Shown piece by piece: positions 52,709 through 61,671 of a stretch of 64,000 bases of DNA. Location of the stretch: NCBI GenBank assembly GCA_045807725.1, contig JBJMGV010000006.1, forward strand, positions 1-64,000. The letters run 5' to 3'. Within the stretch, counting starts at the first letter, position 1. Each line of letters opens with the position of its first letter. The stretch is from DATENM01 sp045807725. GTDB taxonomy: Bacteria > Acidobacteriota > Blastocatellia > UBA7656. Under the pieces are notes generated by a model. It was not told the DNA's origin and searched no databases. It saw nothing but the letters and a program-made list of their open reading frames with translations. A program made the position numbers and the translations under genes.

Positions 52709-53665
52709 TCATCTCTGGGCGCGTTGCTCCTTCGCCGTGTCGCCGCGCCGCTCTTCGAGCTTGGGCGCGGAGAACTTCTGCAAGCGTTTCCAGAGCAGAG
52801 TGAGGCTGCCATCATCGCCGGCGCTAAGAATGCGAAAGACGATCAACTCGTCTGCGCCGCTGTATTCGTAAGGGTGCGGGACGTAGACCGAGCCGCCGCC
52901 ATACATCGCCCGCATATGGCCTTCCTTTTTATAGATCACCGAGCGCAGCACGTAAGTCTGATTGACCATCGCTGGCAGGATGGAATTGTAGAAGCGGTCG
53001 GCAGCGACGAATCCTTGAAAGTTGCGAACGTTCTGTTCGCGCGCCACTATTCGCGCGGTCGGCGGCACAAACTGCGCGAGGTAAGCGACGCTAGGCGTCG
53101 TCGCGCTCAACGATTCGAGCGGCACGTCGCCGAGCCGCGTCATCAAGGCGAGCGATTGCGGCTGGAAGCCGACGACGAGCCGGCCTTCCTGCAAGCTGAT
53201 CTCCGACCAGGGGCCGAAGGCGTGCTTCTTTTCGATGAACGAGTAGAACGCGCCGCCGCCGCGTATGGGCAGGATGAGTTCGGGATGGTCGGCAGAGACT
53301 GTGATATTGAACTCGTACTTGCCGCGCGGCAGCAGGCGGATCAGCCCCGTGTGATCCTGCCGCAGAAAGTCGTGGTACGCGGCCTCGTCTTCAGCCGCCG
53401 GCGCGAGCAACTTCTTCTGCTCCTCGGTCAGCTTGCGGTTGTAGAACTGGCCGTCGGGTCCGACCGGCGAGCCGAACCGCCGCGTATTGTCGCCGCCGTT
53501 CGTGTCATCGATCTTGCGGATGTTTTCGAGCCGCCAGTTCTGCGAATCAACCCGCTCGCGCAACACCTTGGTTTCGGACGGCGGCGGCGGCTGCGCGACA
53601 ACGCGAGTTGCACACGGCATAAACGCGAAGCCCAAAAAAGCCATCGAACAAAGTAGGCGTTTCAT
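52709..53665 (-). CDS. Secreted protein of unknown function
   Basis: 318 residues from the ATG at 53665 (MKRLLCSMAFLGFAF), nine bases after GAGG; the longer frame has no export signal. Signal peptide to about residue 22 (VVAQ). The mature part begins with PPPPSETKVLRERVDSQNW, has EEQKKLLAPAAEDEAAYHDF, then a probable beta-rich region with GKYEFNITVSADHPELILPI, GGGAFYSFIEKKHAFGPWSE and a closing YEYSGADELIVFRILSAGDD. I do not recognise a family. The last 14 residues (ERRGDTAKEQRAQR) come from the octamer repeat arm, so the original C-terminus was probably altered by it. It is transcribed away from the PQQ dehydrogenase gene. Confidence 0.72.
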   Translation of the reverse strand: MKRLLCSMAFLGFAFMPCATRVVAQPPPPSETKVLRERVDSQNWRLENIRKIDDTNGGDNTRRFGSPVGPDGQFYNRKLTEEQKKLLAPAAEDEAAYHDFLRQDHTGLIRLLPRGKYEFNITVSADHPELILPIRGGGAFYSFIEKKHAFGPWSEISLQEGRLVVGFQPQSLALMTRLGDVPLESLSATTPSVAYLAQFVPPTARIVAREQNVRNFQGFVAADRFYNSILPAMVNQTYVLRSVIYKKEGHMRAMYGGGSVYVPHPYEYSGADELIVFRILSAGDDGSLTLLWKRLQKFSAPKLEERRGDTAKEQRAQR

Positions 53666-53916
53666 GTCGGTCATCCTCGTCTGCTTATTGAGACCTCGAC
53701 CCAGTGTTCGTGGGCGCATTATACCGCGCCTGCCACACCGGCCCGCAAGCCCTTTGATGAATGACGGCAAGCGCCGCATTCGGCCATCGCATCTTCCGTT
53801 TCAGACAAAACTCTGTATAATGTCGCTGCTGAAGGATGGCCCTTGACTCCTTCTTCTCAAGCTTCCTTCAGAACGGCTCTACAACAATCACCCACCTGCG
53901 GAGGAGAGGCACGCTT

Positions 53917-56004
53917 ATGAAGATTGGCGCATTGATGTCGCAACCGAAACCGCGTCTGGTTTTCGCCTTTTCGCTCTGGCTGTTGTTGACCGGCGTGTCG
54001 CTCGCGCCGAGGGTCTTGCTGGCCGCCGCGCCGCAAGACGGCGTCTACACCACCGCGCAGGCTCAGCGCGGACAGGCGCTCTATGATAAGAAGTGCGCCT
54101 CGTGTCACGGCCCGCAACTCGAAGGCGGATCGGCGGCGGCGCTCGCGGGCAGCCGGTTCATGGGCAAGTGGTCTCGGAGCAATCATAACGTCGATGAGTT
54201 GTACTTCATCACGCGGACGCAGATGCCATACGGCGCGGGCAACACGCTGACACCGCAGCAGTACATCGACATCATCGCTTACGTGCTCAAAGCCAACGGC
54301 TATGCGGCAGGATCAAACGATCTGATGGCCAACTCCGAGACGTTGAAGCGCATCGCCATCGCTCCGCAATCGATGGGCAAAGAGCAGATGATGCGGCCCG
54401 CGCCCGAAAGCAAGCCGCAAGCGACGGACGCCAGCGCCAGCTCGACACCGTCCACCGCTTCACCCACGCAGCAAGAGCTGAGCGCGGCGCAGTCGAATAT
54501 GAATGACTGGCTGCACTCGAATCACGACTACGCCGGCCTGCGTTACGTAGACCTCAAGGAGATCAACCCGCAGAACGTCGCCCGGCTGCGACCCACAGGC
54601 ATCTATCAAGTCGGCGACACGCGCGCTTTTCACAACAACCCGCTCGTCTATCGCGGAGTGATGTACATTACAACGACGCGATCAACGATTGCGATCAACG
54701 CAACGAACGGCAAGCTGCGCTGGCGGTACGACCGCAATCCCAAGTCCATCGAAATCTTCCCGCCGAATCGCGGCGCGGCTATCAAAGACGGGCGCGTCGT
54801 CAGGGCCTCTACGGACGGCTACCTCTACGCCTTGGATATGGAGAGCGGGCGGCTGCTGTGGGAGAAGAAGATCGTCGCGGTGGAAAAGAACGAAGGCTCG
54901 TTCAATGGCGCGCCGCTAATATTCGAGAACCTCGTCATCCTCGGCCTCGGCATCAGCGAGCAGGGCGTCAAAGGCTGGGTCGGCGCGTTCAAGCTCGACA
55001 GCGGCGATCCGGTCTGGCGCTTCAACACGATTCCAGATGACGGTGAACCCGGCTCGGAGACCTGGGGCAAGCCGGACGCCAGGCTGCACGGCGGCGGCGC
55101 GGTCTGGGCGCCGATGTCGCTTGATGCTGAAAAGGGATTGCTCTATATCCCTGTAGCCAATCCCGCGCCAGATTTTTTCGACGACGTTCGACCGGGCGCA
55201 AACCTCTACACCAGCTCAATGGTCGTGCTCGACGTGCACACGGGCAAGCGGCAATGGCATTATCAGCTCGTGCCGCACGACACGCACGATTGGGACGCCA
55301 CGCAGGCCAGCCCGCTCTTTACGACGAAGGTCGATGGCAAGACGCGAAACCTCGTCGCCACTGGCGGCAAAGACGGACTCTTGCACGTGCTCGACCGCGA
55401 CACACACGAGCGCCTGTACGCAACCGCCGTGACGACGCGCCAGAATACCGAGACGCCGCTCACCGTCGAAGGCACGCACGCCTGCCCCGGCGTCCTCGGC
55501 GGTATGCAATGGAATGGGCCGGCATTTAATCCGCAGACCAATATGCTCTACCTCCCGGCGGTGGATTGGTGCGGCACGTTCAAGAAGGGCGAGGACGTGC
55601 GGCACGTGGCCGGGCAAACCTACATGGGCGGCAGCTACGTCGAAGACCCCGTTGAGACGGCGCACGGCTGGCTGACGGCGATAGACGCTTCGACCGGCAA
55701 AGTGGCGTGGCAATATCGATCTTCAAAGCCGATGCTGGCAGCGGTGACGACGACTTCGACCGGGTTGGTCTTTGCCGGAGAGATGACCGGCGATCTGCTG
55801 GCGCTCGATGCGCGGACGGGAAAGGTGCTCTACCGCTTCAACGTCGGTGGGCCGATGAACGGCGGCTTGATTAGCTACGCCGTGAATGGCAAGCAATACG
55901 TCGCAGCGATGTCAGGCAGCGCCTCGGCATTCTGGAAAGCTGCGCCGGGCGCTTCGACGGTGGTGATCTTCGCATTGCCCGACAGCCGCGACCTCGGCAG
56001 GTAG
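53917..56004 (+). CDS. Cytochrome c-PQQ dehydrogenase fusion (quinohemoprotein)
   Basis: 695 residues from the ATG at 53917, after GGAGGAGAGG; an upstream frame start lacks a site. Signal peptide to about residue 40. An N-terminal cytochrome c domain with CASCH near residue 60 and a later Met in RTQMPYGAGN as possible heme ligand. A linker follows, then an eight-bladed PQQ propeller from about 190 with WHYQLVPHDTHDWDA, GGKDGLLHVLDR and NPAPDFFDDVRPG, whose Asp is the likely catalytic base. The vicinal Cys pair of methanol dehydrogenases is absent. It would oxidise an alcohol or sugar in the periplasm and pass electrons to heme. Most quinohemoprotein alcohol dehydrogenases carry the cytochrome at the C-terminus. 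Confidence 0.88.
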   Translation: MKIGALMSQPKPRLVFAFSLWLLLTGVSLAPRVLLAAAPQDGVYTTAQAQRGQALYDKKCASCHGPQLEGGSAAALAGSRFMGKWSRSNHNVDELYFITRTQMPYGAGNTLTPQQYIDIIAYVLKANGYAAGSNDLMANSETLKRIAIAPQSMGKEQMMRPAPESKPQATDASASSTPSTASPTQQELSAAQSNMNDWLHSNHDYAGLRYVDLKEINPQNVARLRPTGIYQVGDTRAFHNNPLVYRGVMYITTTRSTIAINATNGKLRWRYDRNPKSIEIFPPNRGAAIKDGRVVRASTDGYLYALDMESGRLLWEKKIVAVEKNEGSFNGAPLIFENLVILGLGISEQGVKGWVGAFKLDSGDPVWRFNTIPDDGEPGSETWGKPDARLHGGGAVWAPMSLDAEKGLLYIPVANPAPDFFDDVRPGANLYTSSMVVLDVHTGKRQWHYQLVPHDTHDWDATQASPLFTTKVDGKTRNLVATGGKDGLLHVLDRDTHERLYATAVTTRQNTETPLTVEGTHACPGVLGGMQWNGPAFNPQTNMLYLPAVDWCGTFKKGEDVRHVAGQTYMGGSYVEDPVETAHGWLTAIDASTGKVAWQYRSSKPMLAAVTTTSTGLVFAGEMTGDLLALDARTGKVLYRFNVGGPMNGGLISYAVNGKQYVAAMSGSASAFWKAAPGASTVVIFALPDSRDLGR

Positions 56005-56046
56005 CCGCTATTTCGGCTTTCGCGCCACAGGCTGGAGATTTCAGAT

Positions 56047-56675
56047 TAGTTGCGGCTGAGTGCTTCAAGGGGAGTTCTTCGGCCTCGCTCGGTTCGATCA
56101 AAGTCTCTATCAAAACTGACTATGATCAAATTTTCCCGCTCGGCAGCTACATATTGATAAGCATCATCAAAGTCGAGCCTGAAATTGCTTATGGCTTCAA
56201 TGATCCGTTGTGTCTCTTGAAGCTGGAGATGAACAAGGGCAACCGCACCGTCTATAGAGCATGTCTGAGAAGCCCTGAAGGGGCGCGATTCAATAGCCCA
56301 GCCCAACGGGCTGGGTACACTCAGCGACCATTCCACAAGCCCTGAAAGGGCGCAATAGGTGATCGGTTATTGCGCCCTTTCAGGGCTTGGCGGTTTGCCC
56401 CGTCTCTCTCCCAGGGCGATGCCCTGGGCTGTCGAATCGCGCCCCTTCAGGGCTTTCTTTGGCTTTTCAGACACGCTCTATAAAAAGGTCTTGCACAAAT
56501 CGACGCAATACCTCAGTCTGGTTCAGCCGGGTCAATATCACGCCGATAGAGTGAAAGGCGAAATCGGTGATGAATAATTGATTGGATGGAACTTGCCCAA
56601 GAAACTGGCCTACCTCGTCAGACCTGCTTGATGGAGCAACCGCTCAAGCCATACGTTGGTGTCCACCAGATACAT
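56047..56675 (-). pseudogene. PIN-domain toxin pseudogene (frameshift plus element insertion)
   Basis: Three pieces on the minus strand. MYLVDTNVWLERLLHQA begins at 56675 and hits a TAG at 56612-56610. A frame shifted by one lost A gives DEVGQFLGQVPSNQLFITDF and continues to VQDLFI near 56480. After the 222-bp element the frame resumes as DGAVALVHLQLQETQRIIEA and ends in FDRDFDRTERGRRTPLEAL. Joined, the pieces make a PIN ribonuclease of normal size: the N-terminal Asp of VDTN and the late SFDRDFDR acidic residues are kept. The start overlaps the antitoxin stop (TAATG), the usual vapBC layout. The toxin should be inactive. Confidence 0.85.
56257..56478. mobile_element. 222-bp hairpin-rich mobile element in the PIN gene
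   Basis: Inverted ends GAGCATGTCTGA and TCAGACACGCTC, flanked by TATA on both sides (56253-56256 and 56479-56482), consistent with a 4-bp target duplication. Inside: two outward modules each holding an 8-bp hairpin (56297-56315 and 56410-56428) and the GCGCGATTC block, around a central perfect 21-bp inverted repeat (56337-56357 with 56368-56388). No coding capacity, so it would need a transposase supplied elsewhere. A second, partial copy lies at 1-78. Confidence 0.85.
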
Positions 56676-56893
56676 TAATCGTCTCTCCACTCCAACGCTT
56701 TTTTCTGAAGCTGCAAGGATGTGTATTGCTCTTTATGATCTCTCAAGACACCAGCCCAATCTTGGCGTAGCGTGCCGGCAGATTTCCTGCCCCGCTTCTC
56801 CAACAAAAACTCGACAAAGTCTCGGACTTCCTGTTGAGAAGCGGGAGGAAGCTGTTTAACCAGTTCTTCAATTGACTTCGATTCTTCGGCCAT
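56675..56893 (-). CDS. Antitoxin-like protein, orphaned partner of the broken PIN toxin
   Basis: 72 residues: MAEESKSIEELVKQLPPASQ then QEVRDFVEFLLEKRG, the pattern of DUF2281-type antitoxins, with a C-terminal toxin-binding tail rich in charged and aromatic residues (DWAGVLRDHKEQYTSLQ). The frame is intact although its toxin is destroyed, with stop and toxin start overlapping in TAATG. It may persist because it is not harmful, or may act on another PIN toxin. Confidence 0.8.
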   Translation of the reverse strand: MAEESKSIEELVKQLPPASQQEVRDFVEFLLEKRGRKSAGTLRQDWAGVLRDHKEQYTSLQLQKKALEWRDD

Positions 56894-56958
56894 ACACTAC
56901 CTCATCGACATTTCAAAGCTTACCATGTCTTGCCGCCCTTGAACGATCAACCAAAAAC

Positions 56959-59900
56959 TCAGCGAACCATGAACGTGAAGAAGCGCGTGGCGGCGACCTT
57001 GGCGCGTGACAGGCGGGCGCGAGCGCTGCGAAAGACCTTGCGTTCTTCCATCTCGCCGAAGATCGAATAGGCCACCGGCGTCACCAGCAACGTCAGCAGC
57101 AAGCACAAGCTCTGCCCGCCGATGATCGTCACGGCGATGGCCGAGCGTTGCGCCGAGCCTGCGCCGATGCCTATCGCTGTCGGAATCAAGCCCGCGACAA
57201 TCGAAAGCGTCGTCATCAAGATGGGCCGCAGGCGCACGTGATTGGCCCGCAATATCGCTTCACGCAGCTCGACGCCTTCCGAGCGCAGCTTGTTCGTGTA
57301 ATCCACTTGAAGGATGCCGTTCTTCTTCACGATGCCCAGCAGCAACAGCACGCCGAGCGCGCTCCACAGATTCAACGTGCGCCCGGTCAGCCACAGCGAC
57401 GCGAGCGCGAACGGGATCGACAGCGGCAGGCTCAACATAATCGTGAACGGGTGCAGGAAGCTCTCGAACTGAGCGGCCAGCACCATATACATGAAGATCG
57501 AAGCCAACAGGAAAGCGATAATCAAGTTCGTCGTCGTCTCGTCCAGCACTTTCACCGAGCCGAGGAAACGGTACGAGAAGCCTGCCGGCATGCCGACGCT
57601 TTTGATGATGTCAGAAGTCGTGCGCGCCGCCTGATCGAGCGGAAAGTCGGGCGCGTTGTTGGCATTCACTGTCACCTGAAACTGGCGGTTGAATCGCTCG
57701 ATGCGCGACGGCCCAAGGCCCTGCTCTATCGTGGCGATGTTGTCGAGCCGCACCTGGCCTACCTTCACCGAAGGAATCATCAGACGCGCCAGCACCTCGC
57801 GGTCGCGCTGCTGTTCAGGCAATAGCTGCATCGTCACGTCGTACTGCTCGTCGCCCTCTTTGTAGACCGAGATTTGATCTTCGCCCGAAATCATCAATCG
57901 CACGGCGGTCGCTACGTCGGCAGCGCGCACGCCGAGATCACTGGCGCGCTGGCGATCAATCTTCACTTGAAGCTCAGGGTTGTTGAGGCTCAAGGTCGGC
58001 TCAACGTCGAGCAGGCCCGGAACCTGTCGCATCTTGTCGGCCACCTGCTTCGACAGGTCGGCGGCCTTCTGAAAGTCTGGGCCGAGTATCAGCGCGCGAA
58101 TCGGAAAGTAAGTTTCACCACCGCCGAGCGCCGACGGAATGATAACCTTGCTGCGCAGGTTGCGGTATTCGGCGCATATCTTGCGAATCTTCGCCGCGAC
58201 ATCGAGGTTCGTCGCTTTGCGCGCCGACACGTCAACCAGCCGCACGTAGATGTGGTTGTGGCTCGACAGCCCTTCGTGGATGAAGGGGTTGACGAACTCG
58301 ACTTCAGAAATCTCCTGCTTGATGCGGTTGCTGATCTCGACGGCCAGCTTCGACGTGCCTTCAATCGACGTGCCTTCGGGCCAGTTCATCGAAACGGTCA
58401 ACTCGCTCTGATCGTCGGGCGGAATCCAGTCGCGCCCGACCATCGCGTTGAGCGGGAAGGTCAGCGCGAAGACCGCCAGCGCAATCGTGATGACAACGAC
58501 GCGATGATCGAGCGACCACTGGAGCATTCGCCCATAGACGCGATCTACCCACGCGAAGAAGCGTGAATCTTTCGAGGTGTGACCGTGTGTTTCGTTTGTG
58601 ACATCCGTTACAGATTCAGCCGCGCTGTCTACGGCTGCTTCGTCTTTGACCGCATCGCGCTTGCGCCGGGCGCGGCGCAACATACGCGAACTGAGCATCG
58701 GCGTCAGCGTAAACGAGACCAGCATCGAGACCATAATCGAAAAGGCCATCGTCCAGCCGAACTGGTTCACATAACGGCGCGCGTAGCCGTTCATAAACGC
58801 AATCGGCACAAAGATGATGACCAGCGAGATCGTCGTCGCAATCACGGCCAGCGTGATCTCTTTGGTCGCAACGATGGCCGCTTCTTTCGGCTCGAACTGC
58901 TTCTCTTCGATGTAGCGCACGATGTTTTCGAGCACGACGATGGCGTCGTCAATGACGATGCCGACCGCCAGCGTCAGCGCCAGCAGCGTCATATTGTTCA
59001 GCGTGAAGTCCATCGCTTTCAGCAGCGTAAACGTGGCGATGATCGAAGTCGGAATCGCCACCGCCGCAATCAACACTGAACGAAAGCTGCGGATGAAAAA
59101 CAACACGACGAGACTGGCGAGCAACGAGCCGAACAGCAGATGTTCTTCGAGCGAGGCGACCGACGCGTTGATGAAGTCGGACTGGTCGCGGATGACGCGG
59201 ATGGTGACGCCCGGCGGCAGCGACTTTTGAATGTCGGCCAGCTTCTTCTTCACCGCGCCGATAATCTTGACCGTGTTGGTTCCCGACTGGCGGCGCACGT
59301 CGAGCGTGACCGCCTGTTTGCCTTCGATCATGTTCCAGGTGGTCGGCTCAGCAAAGCTGTCTTCGACGCGGCCCACATCGTTGATGCGAATCGGCGCGCC
59401 GTTGACGTTGGCGACGATGATGTCGCCGAACTGGCTGATCGCGTCGATGCGTCCGAGCGTGCGTATGCCCATCTCGGATTCGCCGCGAATGATGCGCCCG
59501 CCGGGAATCTCGATATTCTCGTTCTGCACAGCGCGCTGCACCTGATTGATCGTCAGGTTGTGAGCGTTCAGTTTTTCGGCATCGAGAAAGAGCCGTATCT
59601 GTCGCACCCGCGTCCCGGTGAGACTTACTTCGCCGACGCCGTCAACGGTTTCGAGCACGCGCTTGATCTGTTTGTCGGCAATCTCGCTGGTCTCGCGCAG
59701 GCTCTTGTCGCCGGCGACGACCAACGAGATGACAGGGTCGGCATCGGGATCGGCCTTTTGAATGATGGGCGGCAGGATGTTGGGCGGCAGTTGGCGAAGC
59801 GCGCCGGCCACCTTCTCGCGCACGTCCTGCGCGGCGCTTTCGATCTCGCGTTCGAGGACGAACTTGCAAGTGATGCGGGCGCTGCCTTCAGTCGCCGTCG

Positions 59901-60144
59901 AGCTGAGTTCATCCAGACCGCTGATCGTGCTGACCGCTTCTTCGAGCGGCAGGATGACTTGCGTGGTCACTTCTTCGCTGGTCGCGCCGGGCAGACGCAT
60001 GTTGATGGTGACGGTTGCCGGGTCGGCTTTGGGGAAGAGGTCAACGCCGAGGTCGCGGAACGAGAAGACGCCGAGCACAACCAGAAATGTAATCAACATC
60101 ACGGCGAAGACAGGGCGCTTGACGCATAATTCAGCAAGTGACAT
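56959..60144 (-). CDS. RND efflux pump, HAE1/AcrB type (pump 2)
   Basis: 1061 residues with the complete two-half RND layout: CVKRPVFAVMLITFLVVLG at the start, DLFPKADPATVTINMRLPGA in loop 1, the TM4 Asp pair in GIVIDDAIVVLENI near 400, a long charged cytoplasmic linker at about 490-525 (RRARRKRDAVKDEAAVDSAA), loop 2, and LGIVKKNGILQVDYTN. It is clearly different from pump 1 in sequence, so not a recent copy. Its adaptor gene lies 99 bases upstream, with a 9-mer hairpin between. The substrate is unknown. No outer-membrane factor is nearby. Confidence 0.94.
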   Translation of the reverse strand: MSLAELCVKRPVFAVMLITFLVVLGVFSFRDLGVDLFPKADPATVTINMRLPGATSEEVTTQVILPLEEAVSTISGLDELSSTATEGSARITCKFVLEREIESAAQDVREKVAGALRQLPPNILPPIIQKADPDADPVISLVVAGDKSLRETSEIADKQIKRVLETVDGVGEVSLTGTRVRQIRLFLDAEKLNAHNLTINQVQRAVQNENIEIPGGRIIRGESEMGIRTLGRIDAISQFGDIIVANVNGAPIRINDVGRVEDSFAEPTTWNMIEGKQAVTLDVRRQSGTNTVKIIGAVKKKLADIQKSLPPGVTIRVIRDQSDFINASVASLEEHLLFGSLLASLVVLFFIRSFRSVLIAAVAIPTSIIATFTLLKAMDFTLNNMTLLALTLAVGIVIDDAIVVLENIVRYIEEKQFEPKEAAIVATKEITLAVIATTISLVIIFVPIAFMNGYARRYVNQFGWTMAFSIMVSMLVSFTLTPMLSSRMLRRARRKRDAVKDEAAVDSAAESVTDVTNETHGHTSKDSRFFAWVDRVYGRMLQWSLDHRVVVITIALAVFALTFPLNAMVGRDWIPPDDQSELTVSMNWPEGTSIEGTSKLAVEISNRIKQEISEVEFVNPFIHEGLSSHNHIYVRLVDVSARKATNLDVAAKIRKICAEYRNLRSKVIIPSALGGGETYFPIRALILGPDFQKAADLSKQVADKMRQVPGLLDVEPTLSLNNPELQVKIDRQRASDLGVRAADVATAVRLMISGEDQISVYKEGDEQYDVTMQLLPEQQRDREVLARLMIPSVKVGQVRLDNIATIEQGLGPSRIERFNRQFQVTVNANNAPDFPLDQAARTTSDIIKSVGMPAGFSYRFLGSVKVLDETTTNLIIAFLLASIFMYMVLAAQFESFLHPFTIMLSLPLSIPFALASLWLTGRTLNLWSALGVLLLLGIVKKNGILQVDYTNKLRSEGVELREAILRANHVRLRPILMTTLSIVAGLIPTAIGIGAGSAQRSAIAVTIIGGQSLCLLLTLLVTPVAYSIFGEMEERKVFRSARARLSRAKVAATRFFTFMVR

Positions 60145-60165
60145 TAGACCAACTCCACAGAGTCA

Positions 60166-60236
60166 TCCACGAAGGACACGAAGGAGCACGAAGGAATCTC
60201 TTCTTAATCTTAGTGTCCTTTGTGTCCTTCGTGGAT
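60166..60236. repeat. Nonamer-armed inverted repeat between adaptor and pump 2
   Basis: Three CACGAAGGA words at 60168-60195 face TGTCCTTTGTGTCCTTCGTG at 60214-60233. Period nine, with one extra base between the second and third copies. Inside the presumed adaptor-pump operon. Confidence 0.85.
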
Positions 60237-60243
60237 AGTTTCT

Positions 60244-61500
60244 TTACTGGACGACTTCGACCGCCGCGCCGTCGCGCAGCTCTTGCCCTTTGGCGGGCAG
60301 GGCGACGCGCTCGCCTTCGCGCAGGCCGTCGGTGATCTCGACTTCATCGCCTGTGCGCTCGCCGAGCTTCACGTCTTTCTCTTTCAGCCGGTGGTCTTCG
60401 ATGACGAAGACTTTATAGACGCCGTAGACGTAAAGCAGCGCGTCCTGCGGCACGAAGAGTGCGCTCGTGACGTTGTTCGATTGAATGACGGCCTTGGCGA
60501 AGAAGCCGGGCTTGAGCGTGTTGTCGTGATTCTCGATCAACGCTTCGACCTCGAAGGCGCGCGTCTGTTGATCCACCGAAGGATTGATGCGCGTGACTTT
60601 GCCTTTGAAGGCGCGGTCGGCGTAGGCCTCGACCGTGACCGTTACCTCTTGCCCTTCGTGAACCCACGCGGCCATCTTTTCGGGGACTTTCAAGCGCACG
60701 CGCAGCGGATCGATGTTGACGATGACCATCACCGGCGTTTGCACTTTGAGATACTGGCCCTGCGTGACGGCGCGCTCTTTGACCTGCCCGGCGAACGGCG
60801 CGCGGATCGTCGAATCGTTTAGCTTCTTCTGCGCGAGCCGCGTCGAAGCGCGCGACCCGGCGAGTTGTGCGCGCATGTTTTCGACCGATTGCATGGCCAG
60901 GTCGTAAGCGGCGCGGGCGACGTTGTAACGCGATTCGGCTTCGTCAAAATTCTGGCGCGGCAACACGCCCTGCTCATAAAGCGACTTGGCGCGGCGGTAT
61001 TTCTGCTCGGCGTCGGCAAGATCAGCAGCGGCGCGCTTAACTTCGGCGGCGGCGCGCACGTCTTGCAAGTCGTCGTTGTCGTCGTTGATCCCCAGCCGCG
61101 CCCGCGCCTGACGAAGCGCGGCGCGCTGTTGTTCGAGAGTCAGTTCAAGCTCGGCGGGCGCAACTTTGACAATCGCCTGACCTGAAGCGACGCGGTCACC
61201 TACGTCAACCAGCACGCGCTCGACGCGGCCTTCGACTTCCGAGCTCACCGTGACTTCTTCGTAGGCGAATAGCGAGCCGACCGATTCGATGTTGCGGCGT
61301 ACGGCCTTCGACGCGACGGTGAGCGATTGCACGGCGACGGGCCGCGCCGCGTTGACGGTTTCGATGGTTTTGCCGGCGGATGATCTTGAACAGGAGGCGC
61401 AAAAGAAAGCGGCGAGCGCCGTTAGCATCGCGGTCGCCGCGCGGCGAGCGTGTAAGCCGGCACACGGTTCAATAGCGGTCTGAAGTCCACGACCGAGCAT
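60244..61500 (-). CDS. RND periplasmic adaptor of pump 2
   Basis: 418 residues from the ATG at 61500 after AAAGGA; the ORF extends to 61554 but lacks a site there. The export signal ends in FFCASCSRS, so it may be a lipoprotein anchored at one of two Cys. It has a barrel-sandwich half VSSEVEGRVERVLVDVGDRV, a coiled-coil hairpin (about 110-230), the second half IRAPFAGQVKERAVTQGQYL, a beta-barrel with VEAYADRAFKGKVTRINPSV and a C-terminal membrane-proximal domain ending in LRDGAAVEVVQ. It has the same order as pump 1's adaptor but little sequence identity. Confidence 0.91.
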   Translation of the reverse strand: MLGRGLQTAIEPCAGLHARRAATAMLTALAAFFCASCSRSSAGKTIETVNAARPVAVQSLTVASKAVRRNIESVGSLFAYEEVTVSSEVEGRVERVLVDVGDRVASGQAIVKVAPAELELTLEQQRAALRQARARLGINDDNDDLQDVRAAAEVKRAAADLADAEQKYRRAKSLYEQGVLPRQNFDEAESRYNVARAAYDLAMQSVENMRAQLAGSRASTRLAQKKLNDSTIRAPFAGQVKERAVTQGQYLKVQTPVMVIVNIDPLRVRLKVPEKMAAWVHEGQEVTVTVEAYADRAFKGKVTRINPSVDQQTRAFEVEALIENHDNTLKPGFFAKAVIQSNNVTSALFVPQDALLYVYGVYKVFVIEDHRLKEKDVKLGERTGDEVEITDGLREGERVALPAKGQELRDGAAVEVVQ

Positions 61501-61578
61501 AGGATTCCTTTCCGAATTGGCTGCGAGTGATGAAACCGAATCGGCAGAAATCATACCTCAGTCGGTGGGGATATGGAA

Positions 61579-61662
61579 CCACAGATGACCACAGATGAAC
61601 ACGGATGGAGAAGAGGCACATGCTTTCTCTTATCTGTGTTCATCTGTGGTCATCTGTGGTCT
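61579..61662. repeat. Decamer-armed inverted repeat
   Basis: CCACAGATGA CCACAGATGA ACACGGATGG at 61579-61608 faces ATCTGTGTTC ATCTGTGGTC ATCTGTGGTC at 61632-61661, followed by TGTTTTTT on the plus strand. Period ten. Between the esterase stop and the adaptor gene. Confidence 0.86.
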
Positions 61663-61671
61663 GTTTTTTCT

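Noticed and set aside
56359..56577. 72-codon plus-strand frame over the 222-bp element
   Set aside because: It is made mainly of repeat hairpins and the antisense of the PIN pseudogene.
59140..60129. Long open frame opposite the pump 2 gene
   Set aside because: It is the reverse strand of a clear RND gene; high GC makes stop codons rare. The protein shows no domain and has no ribosome site.
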